Source: Candidatus Hydrogenedens terephthalaticus JGI OTU-1
GTDB taxonomy: Bacteria > Hydrogenedentota > Hydrogenedentia > Hydrogenedentales > Hydrogenedentaceae
Length of the DNA: 64,000 nucleotides
NCBI GenBank assembly: GCA_000493945.1
Contig: AWNW01000008.1
Span: 3,009-67,008, forward strand
Direction: 5' to 3'
The notes beneath the pieces are model-generated. The model worked only from the letters and a program-made list of their open reading frames with translations. It had not been told where the DNA came from and did not search any database. Positions 43,680-52,738 of this stretch are shown here, one piece after another (positions within the stretch are counted from its first letter, which is position 1; the number at the start of each line of letters is the position of its first letter). The position numbers and the translations under genes are program-made.

Positions 43680-44504
43680 TTATTTCATTTTATTTTTTAA
43701 AAATTCAGATAGCCGTTTCGGAAAATCCGTATTTAAAAAATCTACTCCTTCATTATACAAAACTTCCCAGCATTCTAAAGTTTGTGGGGCACCCCAAAAA
43801 CGGACTTTTCTGCCTTGTTTGTGTGATTTGGAAACGATTTCTTTTAGTTTATTCAATTCCTGTGGAGGCATATCTCCTTTTCCTATCCAGGTAAAAATGG
43901 AGAACCATGAATTACTAATCCATGGAACAAGGTCAGGTGAAGGATTTGTATCTAAATCTCCTAATCTACCATCAATGAAAACATAACGGTCCTTTTCTTT
44001 TTCTATCGTTTCTCGAGGAACAGCCCCAGAAATAACAACGGTTACAGCTCCCTCAACTTTTTCTCCATTTTCTATACGAGTAAGAAACTTTTTATAGGGT
44101 AATAATTGTTCTTTCAGAAGTGTGTAGGTGCTTTCTGGTTCGCTTTTTATATCTATCAATAGCCAGAATTCAGAAGGGACTGCATATACATGCCCATTAT
44201 TTTTCTGAACACGCTCAAAAATGGGTTTTAAATACATATTGACAAGGTTCTTTTCAGGTTTGCATTTATCCAAATCATGAGCAACCAACAAATCACCATT
44301 AACGATATGTATATCCGCCTCAATACTACAAAAACCGTTATTCAATGCATCAAGAAGAGGTTGCGGACGAAGATAATCATTATGAGAATGTGCCTGTTTC
44401 AAAGGGATAACATTCTTTTCTGCATAAATTATTAATGTTATAGCAGAAGCAAGAATAATAAAAATGTAGATGGATAATTTTTTTTGCATAATACTCTTTA
44501 ACAT
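43680..44504 (-). CDS. Exported GDPD/PI-PLC-like (AIM6-type) protein
   Basis: A 274-residue protein with an N-terminal hydrophobic signal (LSIYIFIILASAITLIIYAE). The TIM-barrel start is KQAHSHNDYLRPQPLLDAL, with the catalytic His and Asn, then FCSIEADIHIVNGDLLVAHD, which places the metal-binding Glu/Asp and second His; LLIDIKSEPESTY and VRFWGAPQTLECWEVLYNEG follow. This is the phospholipase C-like/glycerophosphodiester phosphodiesterase superfamily, AIM6 branch. An inner ATG (44489) with AAAGAG upstream is an alternative start. Likely periplasmic. Confidence 0.8.
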   Translation of the reverse strand: MLKSIMQKKLSIYIFIILASAITLIIYAEKNVIPLKQAHSHNDYLRPQPLLDALNNGFCSIEADIHIVNGDLLVAHDLDKCKPEKNLVNMYLKPIFERVQKNNGHVYAVPSEFWLLIDIKSEPESTYTLLKEQLLPYKKFLTRIENGEKVEGAVTVVISGAVPRETIEKEKDRYVFIDGRLGDLDTNPSPDLVPWISNSWFSIFTWIGKGDMPPQELNKLKEIVSKSHKQGRKVRFWGAPQTLECWEVLYNEGVDFLNTDFPKRLSEFLKNKMK

Positions 44505-44511
44505 TGTGTAT

Positions 44512-44970
44512 TTATTCAGATGAATTTGAAACAGAATAAGGAGTTACAATTGCATTTGCAAGGGCATGCACTTTCTCACGATAGTTCTTGGCTTTTCCAG
44601 TGAGTAATAATAATTTCCGACTTTTTGCAGATATAGAGATTTCAATAGTAAGGGCAGACGAAGTGATTGGGATGGGATTGATCAAAGAAAAATTCGTTTG
44701 AATAGGAATACATGGGCGATTTGCGATTGAAAAAGCGAAGCAATAGAAGGCTTCATTAAACGCAAAGGATAAATATCCCGGGTGTAGAAAACCCATGCAA
44801 TCTTGATAAAGAGGATTACACGGTAGAATAAAAGAAATACTTTTTCCTACTTGAACGCCAGCTACACTCATTTTCAGTTCTGAAAAAGAGTGCGAGGGCC
44901 ATTTTAAACTAAGCCCTTCAACCTGATATTGGTCAAGAGCCTTAAAAAATTGTTCACTTAAATTATCCAC
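44512..44970 (-). CDS. Hotdog-fold (PaaI/4HBT-like) protein
   Basis: A 152-residue protein. MGFLHPGYLSFAFNEAFYCF resembles the hotdog central helix with its 'lhgG-nla-lD' pattern, and the beta strands PCIPIQTNFSLINPIP, ALTIEISISAKSRKLLLLTG and the AKNYREKVHALANAIVTPYS tail fit a thioesterase-like fold that processes acyl-thioesters. The catalytic residues are not clear. It lies 7 bases upstream of the GDPD-like gene and is likely co-transcribed. Confidence 0.6.
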   Translation of the reverse strand: MDNLSEQFFKALDQYQVEGLSLKWPSHSFSELKMSVAGVQVGKSISFILPCNPLYQDCMGFLHPGYLSFAFNEAFYCFAFSIANRPCIPIQTNFSLINPIPITSSALTIEISISAKSRKLLLLTGKAKNYREKVHALANAIVTPYSVSNSSE

Positions 44971-45049
44971 ATCTCATACCCCATGTTTAATATTTAAATT
45001 TTATGATGAGATGTTATTATAATCTTTTTTTACACATTTGTCAAATATT

Positions 45050-46276
45050 TTATATCTTGTTTATATCAACTGCAGGTGCATCCAATTGCTCGTAAACGGG
45101 TAATGGTCCGATTAAGGGACGAAGATAATTTATATATTCCGCTGTTACTCCATTACCGGCTTCATTAATAAACGCATCGCTCATATATTTTGTCTTATTT
45201 GCAATTTCTTCCAATGGTTTTAACTCGTAGCGAACAACATAATCTGCTATTCGTTGGATGGATACAGAACCAGTTTGATTTTGTCCTGCGGAGAATTGCA
45301 CTGCTTTTTCACCCACTTCTCGGGCTTCTCTCTGGTCAACTTCACTTACACAGCCTAAGAAACTTCTCTGTGGATATCCTAATGTATCCGCACGCGCTCT
45401 GATTTTCTCTATTTTAAGTTCCTTAAATCTTTCTTTTAAATATACAACCAAATCATCTCCTAATGCTCCCGTGCCTGATAATTGAACATGTCCGAAGGAA
45501 TCCACTTCCCCTTTTGTGAACCGCTCCGCAATGGTTGTTCCACTTTCATCATGAACACCTTCGGAAACGGCAATCAAACAACGCCCTAAACGATCATATA
45601 CTTCTTTTACATCTGTGAAGAACTGTTCAAGTTTTAAAGGTCTTTCTGGCAAATAGACTAAATGAGGACCATCATCATTGTATTTCTTCGCATAAGCAGA
45701 TGCAGCGGTTAAAAATCCTGAGTGTCGTCCCATAACTACAACAATATGAATGCCCGGCAATGCTTTATTATCTAAGTTAATCCCGGCAAATGCTTGTGCT
45801 ACATATTTTGCCGCAGAAGGGAAGCCAGGACAATGGTCATTGAGAACTAAGTCATTATCAATCGTTTTAGGAACATGAATAAGTCTCAAATCATAATTTT
45901 CACTTTTTGCAGATTCTCCGATGATTCTGCATGTTTCAGAACTATCATTTCCGCCAATATAGCAAAAATAGCGTATATTATATTTTTTAAATACATTGAA
46001 GATTTTTTTACAGAATTCGGCATCGGGCTTTTTACGGGTTGATAATAAGGCAGAAGATGGAGTCTGTGCCACTGCTTCTAACTGGTGCGAGGGTAATTCA
46101 GTCAGGTCTAATAAATTTTCGTCAACAATCCCCTGGACACCATGTTTTGCACCGAAAATATGAGTAATTTGTGCATATTTTCTTGCTTCTGTAATAACTC
46201 CAACTAAACTTTGATTAATAACCGCAGTGGGACCACCACCTTGGGCTACAAGTAAATTACCCTTTAATGTTGACAT
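45050..46276 (-). CDS. Pyrophosphate-dependent 6-phosphofructokinase
   Basis: A 408-residue PFK. The N-terminal LLVAQGGGPTAVINQSLVGV is the nucleotide loop. The site that distinguishes phosphoryl donors reads GGNDSSETC with an Asp following Gly-Gly-Asn, and VPKTIDNDLVLNDHCPGFPS has Lys where ATP enzymes have Gly; both are marks of the PPi-dependent group. GRHSGFLTAASAYAKKY is the fructose-6-phosphate segment. The reaction is reversible, serving glycolysis and gluconeogenesis. AGGAGAAG precedes the ATG. Confidence 0.9.
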   Translation of the reverse strand: MSTLKGNLLVAQGGGPTAVINQSLVGVITEARKYAQITHIFGAKHGVQGIVDENLLDLTELPSHQLEAVAQTPSSALLSTRKKPDAEFCKKIFNVFKKYNIRYFCYIGGNDSSETCRIIGESAKSENYDLRLIHVPKTIDNDLVLNDHCPGFPSAAKYVAQAFAGINLDNKALPGIHIVVVMGRHSGFLTAASAYAKKYNDDGPHLVYLPERPLKLEQFFTDVKEVYDRLGRCLIAVSEGVHDESGTTIAERFTKGEVDSFGHVQLSGTGALGDDLVVYLKERFKELKIEKIRARADTLGYPQRSFLGCVSEVDQREAREVGEKAVQFSAGQNQTGSVSIQRIADYVVRYELKPLEEIANKTKYMSDAFINEAGNGVTAEYINYLRPLIGPLPVYEQLDAPAVDINKI

Positions 46277-46419
46277 AGAACTTCTCCTGTGTTTATGTTT
46301 CGATTTAATTATCTTTCATTACTACAGAATAGGCTTATATTATGCCATGATGGGAACTAAAAATACAAAGAGACCAGAATATTTTTCCCTAAATGTTTAG
46401 ATAATGTGTAACCATATTA

Positions 46420-47658
46420 TTATAGAATAACTTCGGTTTCTTTTTGGAATTCATTTTCCAATTGTTCTAATGCATGGATACCTATTTCCAGTGCATTTTT
46501 CTGACGCTCGGTAACTACCCCTAATTGCTCATGCGATAACAGATGTAGAATATTTTTTAAGGTTGTAATATAAGTAAAAATTTGTGCAGTATGCTGAAAT
46601 GATAAATTAGACTGTAAGCCTTTTAATAGAGATATTTTATTATTAATTTCTTCTTCCCGTTTATGAAGTAATTGTGAAATTTCTTCCAATCTTTTGTGTT
46701 CCCTCTTATCTATCATAATTCCGAAGAAATACTTCCTCTGATTTCGGTAAAAAACCTGAACAATGAAATCAACCGGTATTTCTTCCCCTGTAGAAGAAAG
46801 AGCAATCGCATTGATAACAACATTACTTCTTGACCGCAAGGCTAAAAGGTACTCCCCTATAACTGTATCATCAAAAAATAAACTTCGAATACGCTGCCCT
46901 ATAAGTTCTGAGGAATCTATCTGAAAAAACTGGGATGTATAGGCATTGGTATCTGATATGATCTCATTTTCATCAAATATTAAAATAGGGCTCTGGATAC
47001 TGTCTAAAATAGATTTTATTATCCCTTGAGTATACAAAAGTTCTTGTTGCACATGATACGACTCTCTCCGTATCTGTTGAATGTGGTGCAACAGGAAATA
47101 ACAAAAGATACCTGATAGTAAAATCATAAAATTTTTCCAGAATAGATAATAGGTAGCGAATTCGAGACCTTCCCAGAACCAAATCCCTGTAATGGTGAAA
47201 TTTAATGTAATAATAGATATAAGAGTCACAATTAGTGGGTGAGGTCTTTTTCGTGCATATATCAAATTTCCAAAGGTAAGCAGAGGATAGAAAAGTATCA
47301 AAGGACTGTATTCTTTTTCTGTTACTACAACGGATGTAGTTATTGTAAGTAGGTGGAAAAAAAAGTTCAAAGGATTGGAAAATAGGGAATATTGTTTTAA
47401 ATAAAAAACAATATGTGTGAAAAGGATATGTAAGATAATACACAACAAAAAAATAGAAATAAAATATTGCTGTGAAAATGATTCTATTGTATAGCCAACA
47501 ATAACAACAATCAAAGTTAAATATCTAAGGAACAGAGATAAACTTTCGATGGATGTAATAATCTGTATATTTGGTTCATTAGAGATCTCTTCTGGAACAA
47601 TTTCCGTTATCCAGAGACTAAAAAAATTTTTTATGTTTTTTATCTGTTTTTGAAGCAT
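46420..47658 (-). CDS. Polytopic PAS-domain sensor without an ATPase domain
   Basis: A 412-residue protein. About five to six hydrophobic segments occupy residues 35-200 (for example YLTLIVVIVGYTIESF and FFHLLTITTSVVVT). A PAS domain follows at ~215-330 (ILDSIQSPILIFDENEIIS, VDFIVQVFYRNQRKYFFGIM). The last 70 residues resemble a histidine-kinase dimerisation hairpin: FQHTAQIFTYITTLKNIL, then LGVVTERQKNALEIGIHAL. The His is not followed by the usual Glu-Leu-Arg-x-Pro, and the protein stops before any HATPase domain. A true kinase seems unlikely. Confidence 0.7.
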   Translation of the reverse strand: MLQKQIKNIKNFFSLWITEIVPEEISNEPNIQIITSIESLSLFLRYLTLIVVIVGYTIESFSQQYFISIFLLCIILHILFTHIVFYLKQYSLFSNPLNFFFHLLTITTSVVVTEKEYSPLILFYPLLTFGNLIYARKRPHPLIVTLISIITLNFTITGIWFWEGLEFATYYLFWKNFMILLSGIFCYFLLHHIQQIRRESYHVQQELLYTQGIIKSILDSIQSPILIFDENEIISDTNAYTSQFFQIDSSELIGQRIRSLFFDDTVIGEYLLALRSRSNVVINAIALSSTGEEIPVDFIVQVFYRNQRKYFFGIMIDKREHKRLEEISQLLHKREEEINNKISLLKGLQSNLSFQHTAQIFTYITTLKNILHLLSHEQLGVVTERQKNALEIGIHALEQLENEFQKETEVIL

Positions 47659-47833
47659 TACTCATTAATGATTAATTCTGTATTTACTTAGGTGATAATT
47701 ATATATCTTTCTACTCAAAATATCATATCTTCTGGGGGTTTGTATTTCAAGGAATATTTTTTCATAAAAGTATTTATGTATAATAACTCATACATGTTGT
47801 TCCCGTCACAATTAACAATAGAGGAGAACTCTT

Positions 47834-49270
47834 ATGGCTAAAATCGCAATGATAGGGGCAGGAAGTATCGTTTTTTGCAAAACTTTGTTCATGGACCTCG
47901 TTTCTGTGCCGGCTTTTCAAGATGCAGAATTTTGGTTCATGAGTCCTACTCGAAAAAAATTAGAGCGTATGAAGTTTTTTGCGGACCGCGTGGTAAAAGA
48001 TAACGGATTGAAAGCGAAAACCTACATCACGCAGGACCGTCGGGAAGCACTTAATCAGGCGGATTATGTAATTGCAATGCTTCAGATAGGGGGCGTGAAT
48101 GCCTTTAAGTATGATTATGAAATACCTTTGAAATATGGTGTTGACCAGTGTATTGGCGATACAATGGGTCCGGGCGGAATTTTTAGGGCGTTGCGAACAA
48201 TACCCGTGATGATGGACCTCGCTCGAGATATGCAGGAACTCTGTCCACATGCTTACTTGCTGAATTATGTCAATCCTATGGCAATGGTATGTTGGGCTTT
48301 GGGAAAAATTCCGGGATTAAAGTTTGTGGGTCTCTGTCATGGTGTCCAGACAACGCTGGATTTAATCTCGGGTTATGTAGAAGTCCCCAAAAATGAGATT
48401 GATTATCTGGTAGCAGGCATTAATCACATGGCTTGGTTCCTGCGTATTGAACACAAAGGAAAGGATTTGTATCCTCTATTTAAACTCCGTTGTGAACAAC
48501 CGGAATATTATGTGAATGAAAAGGTTCGTATAGAGGTTATGAGACATTTTGGGTATTTTATGACAGAGAGTACAGGACATTTATCTGAATATATTCCGTG
48601 GTTTCGCAGTCATGAAAGGACACTACAAACATATTGCGACGAGCCCTCCTTTGGTGGAGAGTCCGGTGCTTATTACAAGTGGTGCAGGCTAATAGCGGAT
48701 AGACTGGAAAATGAAGATTTATTAGAGAATGAACCGACAAAAATTACTCATCGAAGTGTTGAATATTGCTCCTATATATTAGAAGCATTGCAAACGGGAA
48801 AAACATTTAAGTTTCAGGGAAATGTCCGAAATGACCATTATATTACCAATTTGCCGGAGGGCAGTTGTGTTGAAATCCCAGTTTTTGCTGATAAGATGGG
48901 ACTTCATCCAACGCATATAGGGGCATTACCTCCGCAATGTGCAGGTCTGAATTTAACAAATGTTAATGTTCAAGGATTGACCGTCGAATCAGCGATTCAG
49001 GGAGACCCCGAATTGGTTGTTTCTGCCTGTGCCTTAGACCCATTGACTTCTGCTTGTTTATCTTTGAAAGAAGTGCGTGACCTGGTTGCGGAAATGTTAG
49101 AAGCAGAGCAATCGTGGCTTCCTCAGTTTGCCGGAAAATCTCTGAAACCAACCCCGATAATATCCATTCCTAAAGATGTGCAAAGAGCAAAAGTGCCTTT
49201 AGACCCTGCCCTTGCTGTAGTTCATCGTTTTGGTGAATTGGCAGACAAAGCAAGCAAGACTACATCATAA
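47834..49270 (+). CDS. GH4-family glycosidase (alpha-galactosidase/alpha-glucosidase type)
   Basis: A 478-residue NAD- and Mn-dependent glycosidase that works by transient oxidation at C3. The Rossmann loop is IAMIGAGSIVFCKTLFMDLV, IGDTMGPGGIFRALRTIPVM is the family segment near residue 115, NYVNPMAMVCWAL follows, and the metal-binding Cys and His are in FVGLCHGVQ and AGINHMAWFLR. The CHG variant and overall length suit the MelA-type alpha-galactosidase subfamily; the exact sugar is uncertain. GAGGAG precedes the ATG. First gene of a four-gene run. Confidence 0.9.
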   Translation: MAKIAMIGAGSIVFCKTLFMDLVSVPAFQDAEFWFMSPTRKKLERMKFFADRVVKDNGLKAKTYITQDRREALNQADYVIAMLQIGGVNAFKYDYEIPLKYGVDQCIGDTMGPGGIFRALRTIPVMMDLARDMQELCPHAYLLNYVNPMAMVCWALGKIPGLKFVGLCHGVQTTLDLISGYVEVPKNEIDYLVAGINHMAWFLRIEHKGKDLYPLFKLRCEQPEYYVNEKVRIEVMRHFGYFMTESTGHLSEYIPWFRSHERTLQTYCDEPSFGGESGAYYKWCRLIADRLENEDLLENEPTKITHRSVEYCSYILEALQTGKTFKFQGNVRNDHYITNLPEGSCVEIPVFADKMGLHPTHIGALPPQCAGLNLTNVNVQGLTVESAIQGDPELVVSACALDPLTSACLSLKEVRDLVAEMLEAEQSWLPQFAGKSLKPTPIISIPKDVQRAKVPLDPALAVVHRFGELADKASKTTS

Positions 49271-49293
49271 GTAATAAACAGGAGTTACAAAAT

Positions 49294-50595
49294 ATGTCAA
49301 AAAATCAGAAAAATGAGGGTTTTAATAGGAGAAAATTCCTCAAGAAAATATCCGGACTTGCCTTATTGGGAAGTTCTACATACTTTTCAAAGGCGTTTGC
49401 AGCAAATGTCGGTTTATCCGATGTAGTGCGTATCGCAGTTATTGGAAACGGAGGTATGGGCTCAAGACATATTGAAGCCCTTGCTATGAACCCCAATTGC
49501 CAGATAATTGCCCTGTGTGATGTTGCAAAAAGCCGTTACTATACCGCTATTGAAACAGTAGAAAAATTAAACGGTAAAAAGCCAGAAGGTTTTCAAGATT
49601 TTCGGTATTTGTTAGACAGAGACGACATTGATGCGGTATTTGTGGCTACACCCGACCACTGGCATGCTTTGTTAACCATTATGTTTTGCCGTGCTGGAAA
49701 GGATGTCTATGTAGAAAAGCCTGTTTGCACGACTGTTCAAGAGGGCCGTGCTATGGTAGATACAGCCCGAAGGTATGGACGAGTAGTGCAAGCAGGAACA
49801 CAACAGCGTTCTATGCCCGTATTTCAAAGGGCAATACATATTATCCATTCAGGACGATTAGGCACAATAACCTCTGCCCGTGCCTGGGTTGGAGTGAATG
49901 GGTGGATACCGGGAGAGAAAATTGAACCTATTCCGCGGGGTTTGGACTGGGATTTATGGTTAGGTCCAGCGCCCTATGTTCCATTTTCGAGAGAGCGTTT
50001 TGGTGGCTTCATGGGCTTTTTTGATTATGCAAGGGGAGGAGAACTAACCAATTGGGGAATACACCTGATGGATATTGTTCAGTGGGGAATTCAGCAGTCT
50101 GCACCATTAACCATTCAGTCCGGTGGTGGTAGTTATCGTATGGGAGCCGGTGCTGATAATTACGAAACAATCGAGTCTGTAATGGAATTTCCCGGCTGCC
50201 TTGTAACATGGGAACAAAGACACGCCAATTCTCACGAAAACAAAGGATATGGAATTGCTTTTTATGGAACGGAAGGCGCCTTATTTGTAGATAGAAATTC
50301 TTTTGTGATTCGATATAAAGACGGGTCTCGTGCTCCTGAATTTATTGGAGAGCCAGAACGCAGTTGGGCAAATACAGACCATCACAATAATTTCTTCGAT
50401 TGTGTCCGTACTCGCTGTAAGCCTCATGCAGATATAGAACAGGGTTTCCGTTCTACTACAACGGTGCTTCTTGCCGGTATATCCTTGCGTTGCGGTAGGA
50501 AATTGGTATGGAATGCTGAAGAAGAAAAATTTATAAACGATGATGATGCGAATCGGTATCTCGTTAGAACTTATCGCCCTCCATGGCATTTGTAA
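49294..50595 (+). CDS. Tat-exported Gfo/Idh/MocA oxidoreductase
   Basis: A 433-residue protein with a twin-arginine leader (FNRRKFLKKISGLALLGSS, residues 10-28). The NAD(P) Rossmann domain starts VRIAVIGNGGMGSRHIEAL, and the catalytic-site motif is intact: KDVYVEKPVCTTVQEG. The C-terminal domain contains GELTNWGIHLMDIVQWG and the long GFRSTTTVLLAGISLRCGRK end. Export folded with cofactor is expected. Such proteins in related bacteria oxidise sugars or glycosides outside the cytoplasm. It lies 23 bases after the GH4 gene. Confidence 0.9.
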   Translation: MSKNQKNEGFNRRKFLKKISGLALLGSSTYFSKAFAANVGLSDVVRIAVIGNGGMGSRHIEALAMNPNCQIIALCDVAKSRYYTAIETVEKLNGKKPEGFQDFRYLLDRDDIDAVFVATPDHWHALLTIMFCRAGKDVYVEKPVCTTVQEGRAMVDTARRYGRVVQAGTQQRSMPVFQRAIHIIHSGRLGTITSARAWVGVNGWIPGEKIEPIPRGLDWDLWLGPAPYVPFSRERFGGFMGFFDYARGGELTNWGIHLMDIVQWGIQQSAPLTIQSGGGSYRMGAGADNYETIESVMEFPGCLVTWEQRHANSHENKGYGIAFYGTEGALFVDRNSFVIRYKDGSRAPEFIGEPERSWANTDHHNNFFDCVRTRCKPHADIEQGFRSTTTVLLAGISLRCGRKLVWNAEEEKFINDDDANRYLVRTYRPPWHL

Positions 50596-50619
50596 ATACA
50601 CAAGAAAGGAATAATAGTT

Positions 50620-52728
50620 ATGCTAACGCCCTTATTAACAGTTTTTCTAATAATCTCTGTGATACAGGTACCTGCTGATTTTGACAGGACACTATCCATT
50701 GAACAACTGGTGGGAAAATTAAATTCAGATAATCCACAGGAGCATGCAATTGCCCGACAGTTATTACCTTTCAAGCCCCCTATGGAAGTTTTGCCTAAAA
50801 TTATCCCCGCATTAGGTTCTGATAATCCATCTATAAGTGGGGCTGCAAAAAATATCCTATTTGATATAACCAATCGCATGACCAAAAGCGAACAGTCAGA
50901 AAAGGCACAGTATATTAAATTGTTATTAGGTTATTTTGCAGATACTTCCTTGAACGACTTATCGCGTGAATATATTTTAAAAGCATTATCTTTCATCGTA
51001 GATGAAGAAACACCCCCTGATATTCTTCAAAAGTCTTTGTTGCAACCTTTATGGAGGGAAAAGGTGCGAACCGCACTTGTCGAGAACGGAACCATGCTAT
51101 CTGCAAAAATTTTATGTAATAGTTTGAGCCTTCTTTCGGATGAAGAAAAAGTGGCTATCCTTTTAGGGCTATACCAGATGGAAAAAGTTCCGTGTATTGA
51201 AGAAATAGCCGTGCTGTTAGATAGTCCCATGATGTCTGTAAAAGTCGCATCTGCACGAGTGATTGCAAATACAGGGTCAGTACTTTATGCCCCTAAATTA
51301 TTGGATATGTGTAAATCCACCTCGGAAACAGAACCCCTGTATCAGGAATTATGGGACACTTATATTCGTCTGGCAGAAAAGGCTGCTCTGAATGGCGGAA
51401 ATTGGGATTACACAATTTTTATGTATCGAAATGTTATTGAAAATTGCAAAATATCGGAGATTGTAGAATCGGCTATTATCGGACTGGGACGATATGGGGA
51501 CGAAACAGTTATACCCGATTTAGAAGCAATTCTTCTAAATTCAGAAAAAGAAAGGTTTTATATGTCTGTATTTTATGCAATAAAAATGTTGAACATCCCC
51601 GCTGCAACCCAACCTATGCTGAAACTATGTTCTAAACTCCCCAAAGAAAAACAAATTTATTTGTTACCTTTCTTAATTCAGAGAAATAATGAAGAAGGCA
51701 AGACAATAGTTCAAAGTCTACTAAAGGAAACGGGGACAAATGGTAAAAAAATGTTTTTAAATGCATTTTACGAAACCCCATCTTTGTTGTATGTAGATTA
51801 TATCCCGACAATAATAGAAACTCTGGAAGAATCTGAAAAACAGAAATTAGTAGAATGCCTCTGGCGGGTGATAGCCTCTTATCATGAAGTAGAAGAATCC
51901 GATAAACACCTTATAGGAAGAGCGAGTTTATACCTATTTAAACTATGTCCTGAGGAAGAACGGGAGATGGTTCTGGAGGAAATAAAGAAGTTCCCTGTCC
52001 CGGAAACTGTGGATGTAATACTTCCTGAATTAGGTAAAGAGGATCCTAAAAATCTGCCTTTCCCATTACTTTTTGAGTTATATAACACGCTGACCGATGA
52101 TAATAAAGAAAAGCGAAACCAGATATATGAAATATTGAGAGAACAATTAGCAACCACATCTTTGGAAAAAGTTATTGGTAACATAAGTAATTCAAAAAAT
52201 CTACCTCAATTTTATTCATTAGTCGGTTTTGTTGATAAATGGAATTTACTGGGACCATTCCCATGGAATACTCAGACACCCTTTGATGAAAATTATGGAT
52301 TTCCTCAGCCTATTTCGATAGATAGCCCTTATAAGTATAAAGAAAAAGATTATGTTTGGAAAAAGGATGTTTCAGCGGAGGGTTGGGGTTATGTAGGATT
52401 GATGGGGTTATGCTCACAATCTTCGATAGAATGTGAGAATGTATGTGCTTTTGCGTATACAAAGATAGAAGCTCCTGAAGATACTTCGGCGTTTGCTTGT
52501 ATAGGTTCCGATGATGGTTTCCGTTTATGGATAAATCAGGAAGAGATTACTAATAAGTATGTAGACCGTGGTATGAAGGTAGATGAAGATAAAGTAGAGA
52601 TTCATTTAAAGAAAGGGGAGAATGAAATTTTACTCCAGATAACCCAGATAAAAGGGGGGTGGAATTTTTGTTTCAGACTAACCGATGCTTCTGGAAAACC
52701 ACTTATATTTAACATAAAACCTTTATAG
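50620..52728 (+). CDS. Exported HEAT-repeat protein with a C-terminal sugar-binding-like domain
   Basis: A 702-residue protein with a short hydrophobic leader (LTPLLTVFLIISVIQVPADF). Residues ~30-520 are helical HEAT-like repeats (VKVASARVIANTGSVLYAPK, SAIIGLGRYGDETVIPDLEA). The last ~170 residues differ: KWNLLGPFPWNTQTPFDENY, then ACIGSDDGFRLWINQEEI, the 'SDDG-x-W-NG' pattern of PA14-like/jelly-roll domains, and GENEILLQITQIKGGWNFCF. That end is common in exported Planctomycetes-like glycan proteins. Function is unknown; its place in the operon suggests sugar or polymer binding. Confidence 0.75.
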   Translation: MLTPLLTVFLIISVIQVPADFDRTLSIEQLVGKLNSDNPQEHAIARQLLPFKPPMEVLPKIIPALGSDNPSISGAAKNILFDITNRMTKSEQSEKAQYIKLLLGYFADTSLNDLSREYILKALSFIVDEETPPDILQKSLLQPLWREKVRTALVENGTMLSAKILCNSLSLLSDEEKVAILLGLYQMEKVPCIEEIAVLLDSPMMSVKVASARVIANTGSVLYAPKLLDMCKSTSETEPLYQELWDTYIRLAEKAALNGGNWDYTIFMYRNVIENCKISEIVESAIIGLGRYGDETVIPDLEAILLNSEKERFYMSVFYAIKMLNIPAATQPMLKLCSKLPKEKQIYLLPFLIQRNNEEGKTIVQSLLKETGTNGKKMFLNAFYETPSLLYVDYIPTIIETLEESEKQKLVECLWRVIASYHEVEESDKHLIGRASLYLFKLCPEEEREMVLEEIKKFPVPETVDVILPELGKEDPKNLPFPLLFELYNTLTDDNKEKRNQIYEILREQLATTSLEKVIGNISNSKNLPQFYSLVGFVDKWNLLGPFPWNTQTPFDENYGFPQPISIDSPYKYKEKDYVWKKDVSAEGWGYVGLMGLCSQSSIECENVCAFAYTKIEAPEDTSAFACIGSDDGFRLWINQEEITNKYVDRGMKVDEDKVEIHLKKGENEILLQITQIKGGWNFCFRLTDASGKPLIFNIKPL

Positions 52729-52738
52729 GAGAAAAGAA

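Noticed and set aside
46340..46365. TGGCAT-like -24 box on the minus strand before the phosphofructokinase gene
   Set aside because: The -12 element reads AAGC instead of TTGC, so the match is only partial and I do not list a promoter.
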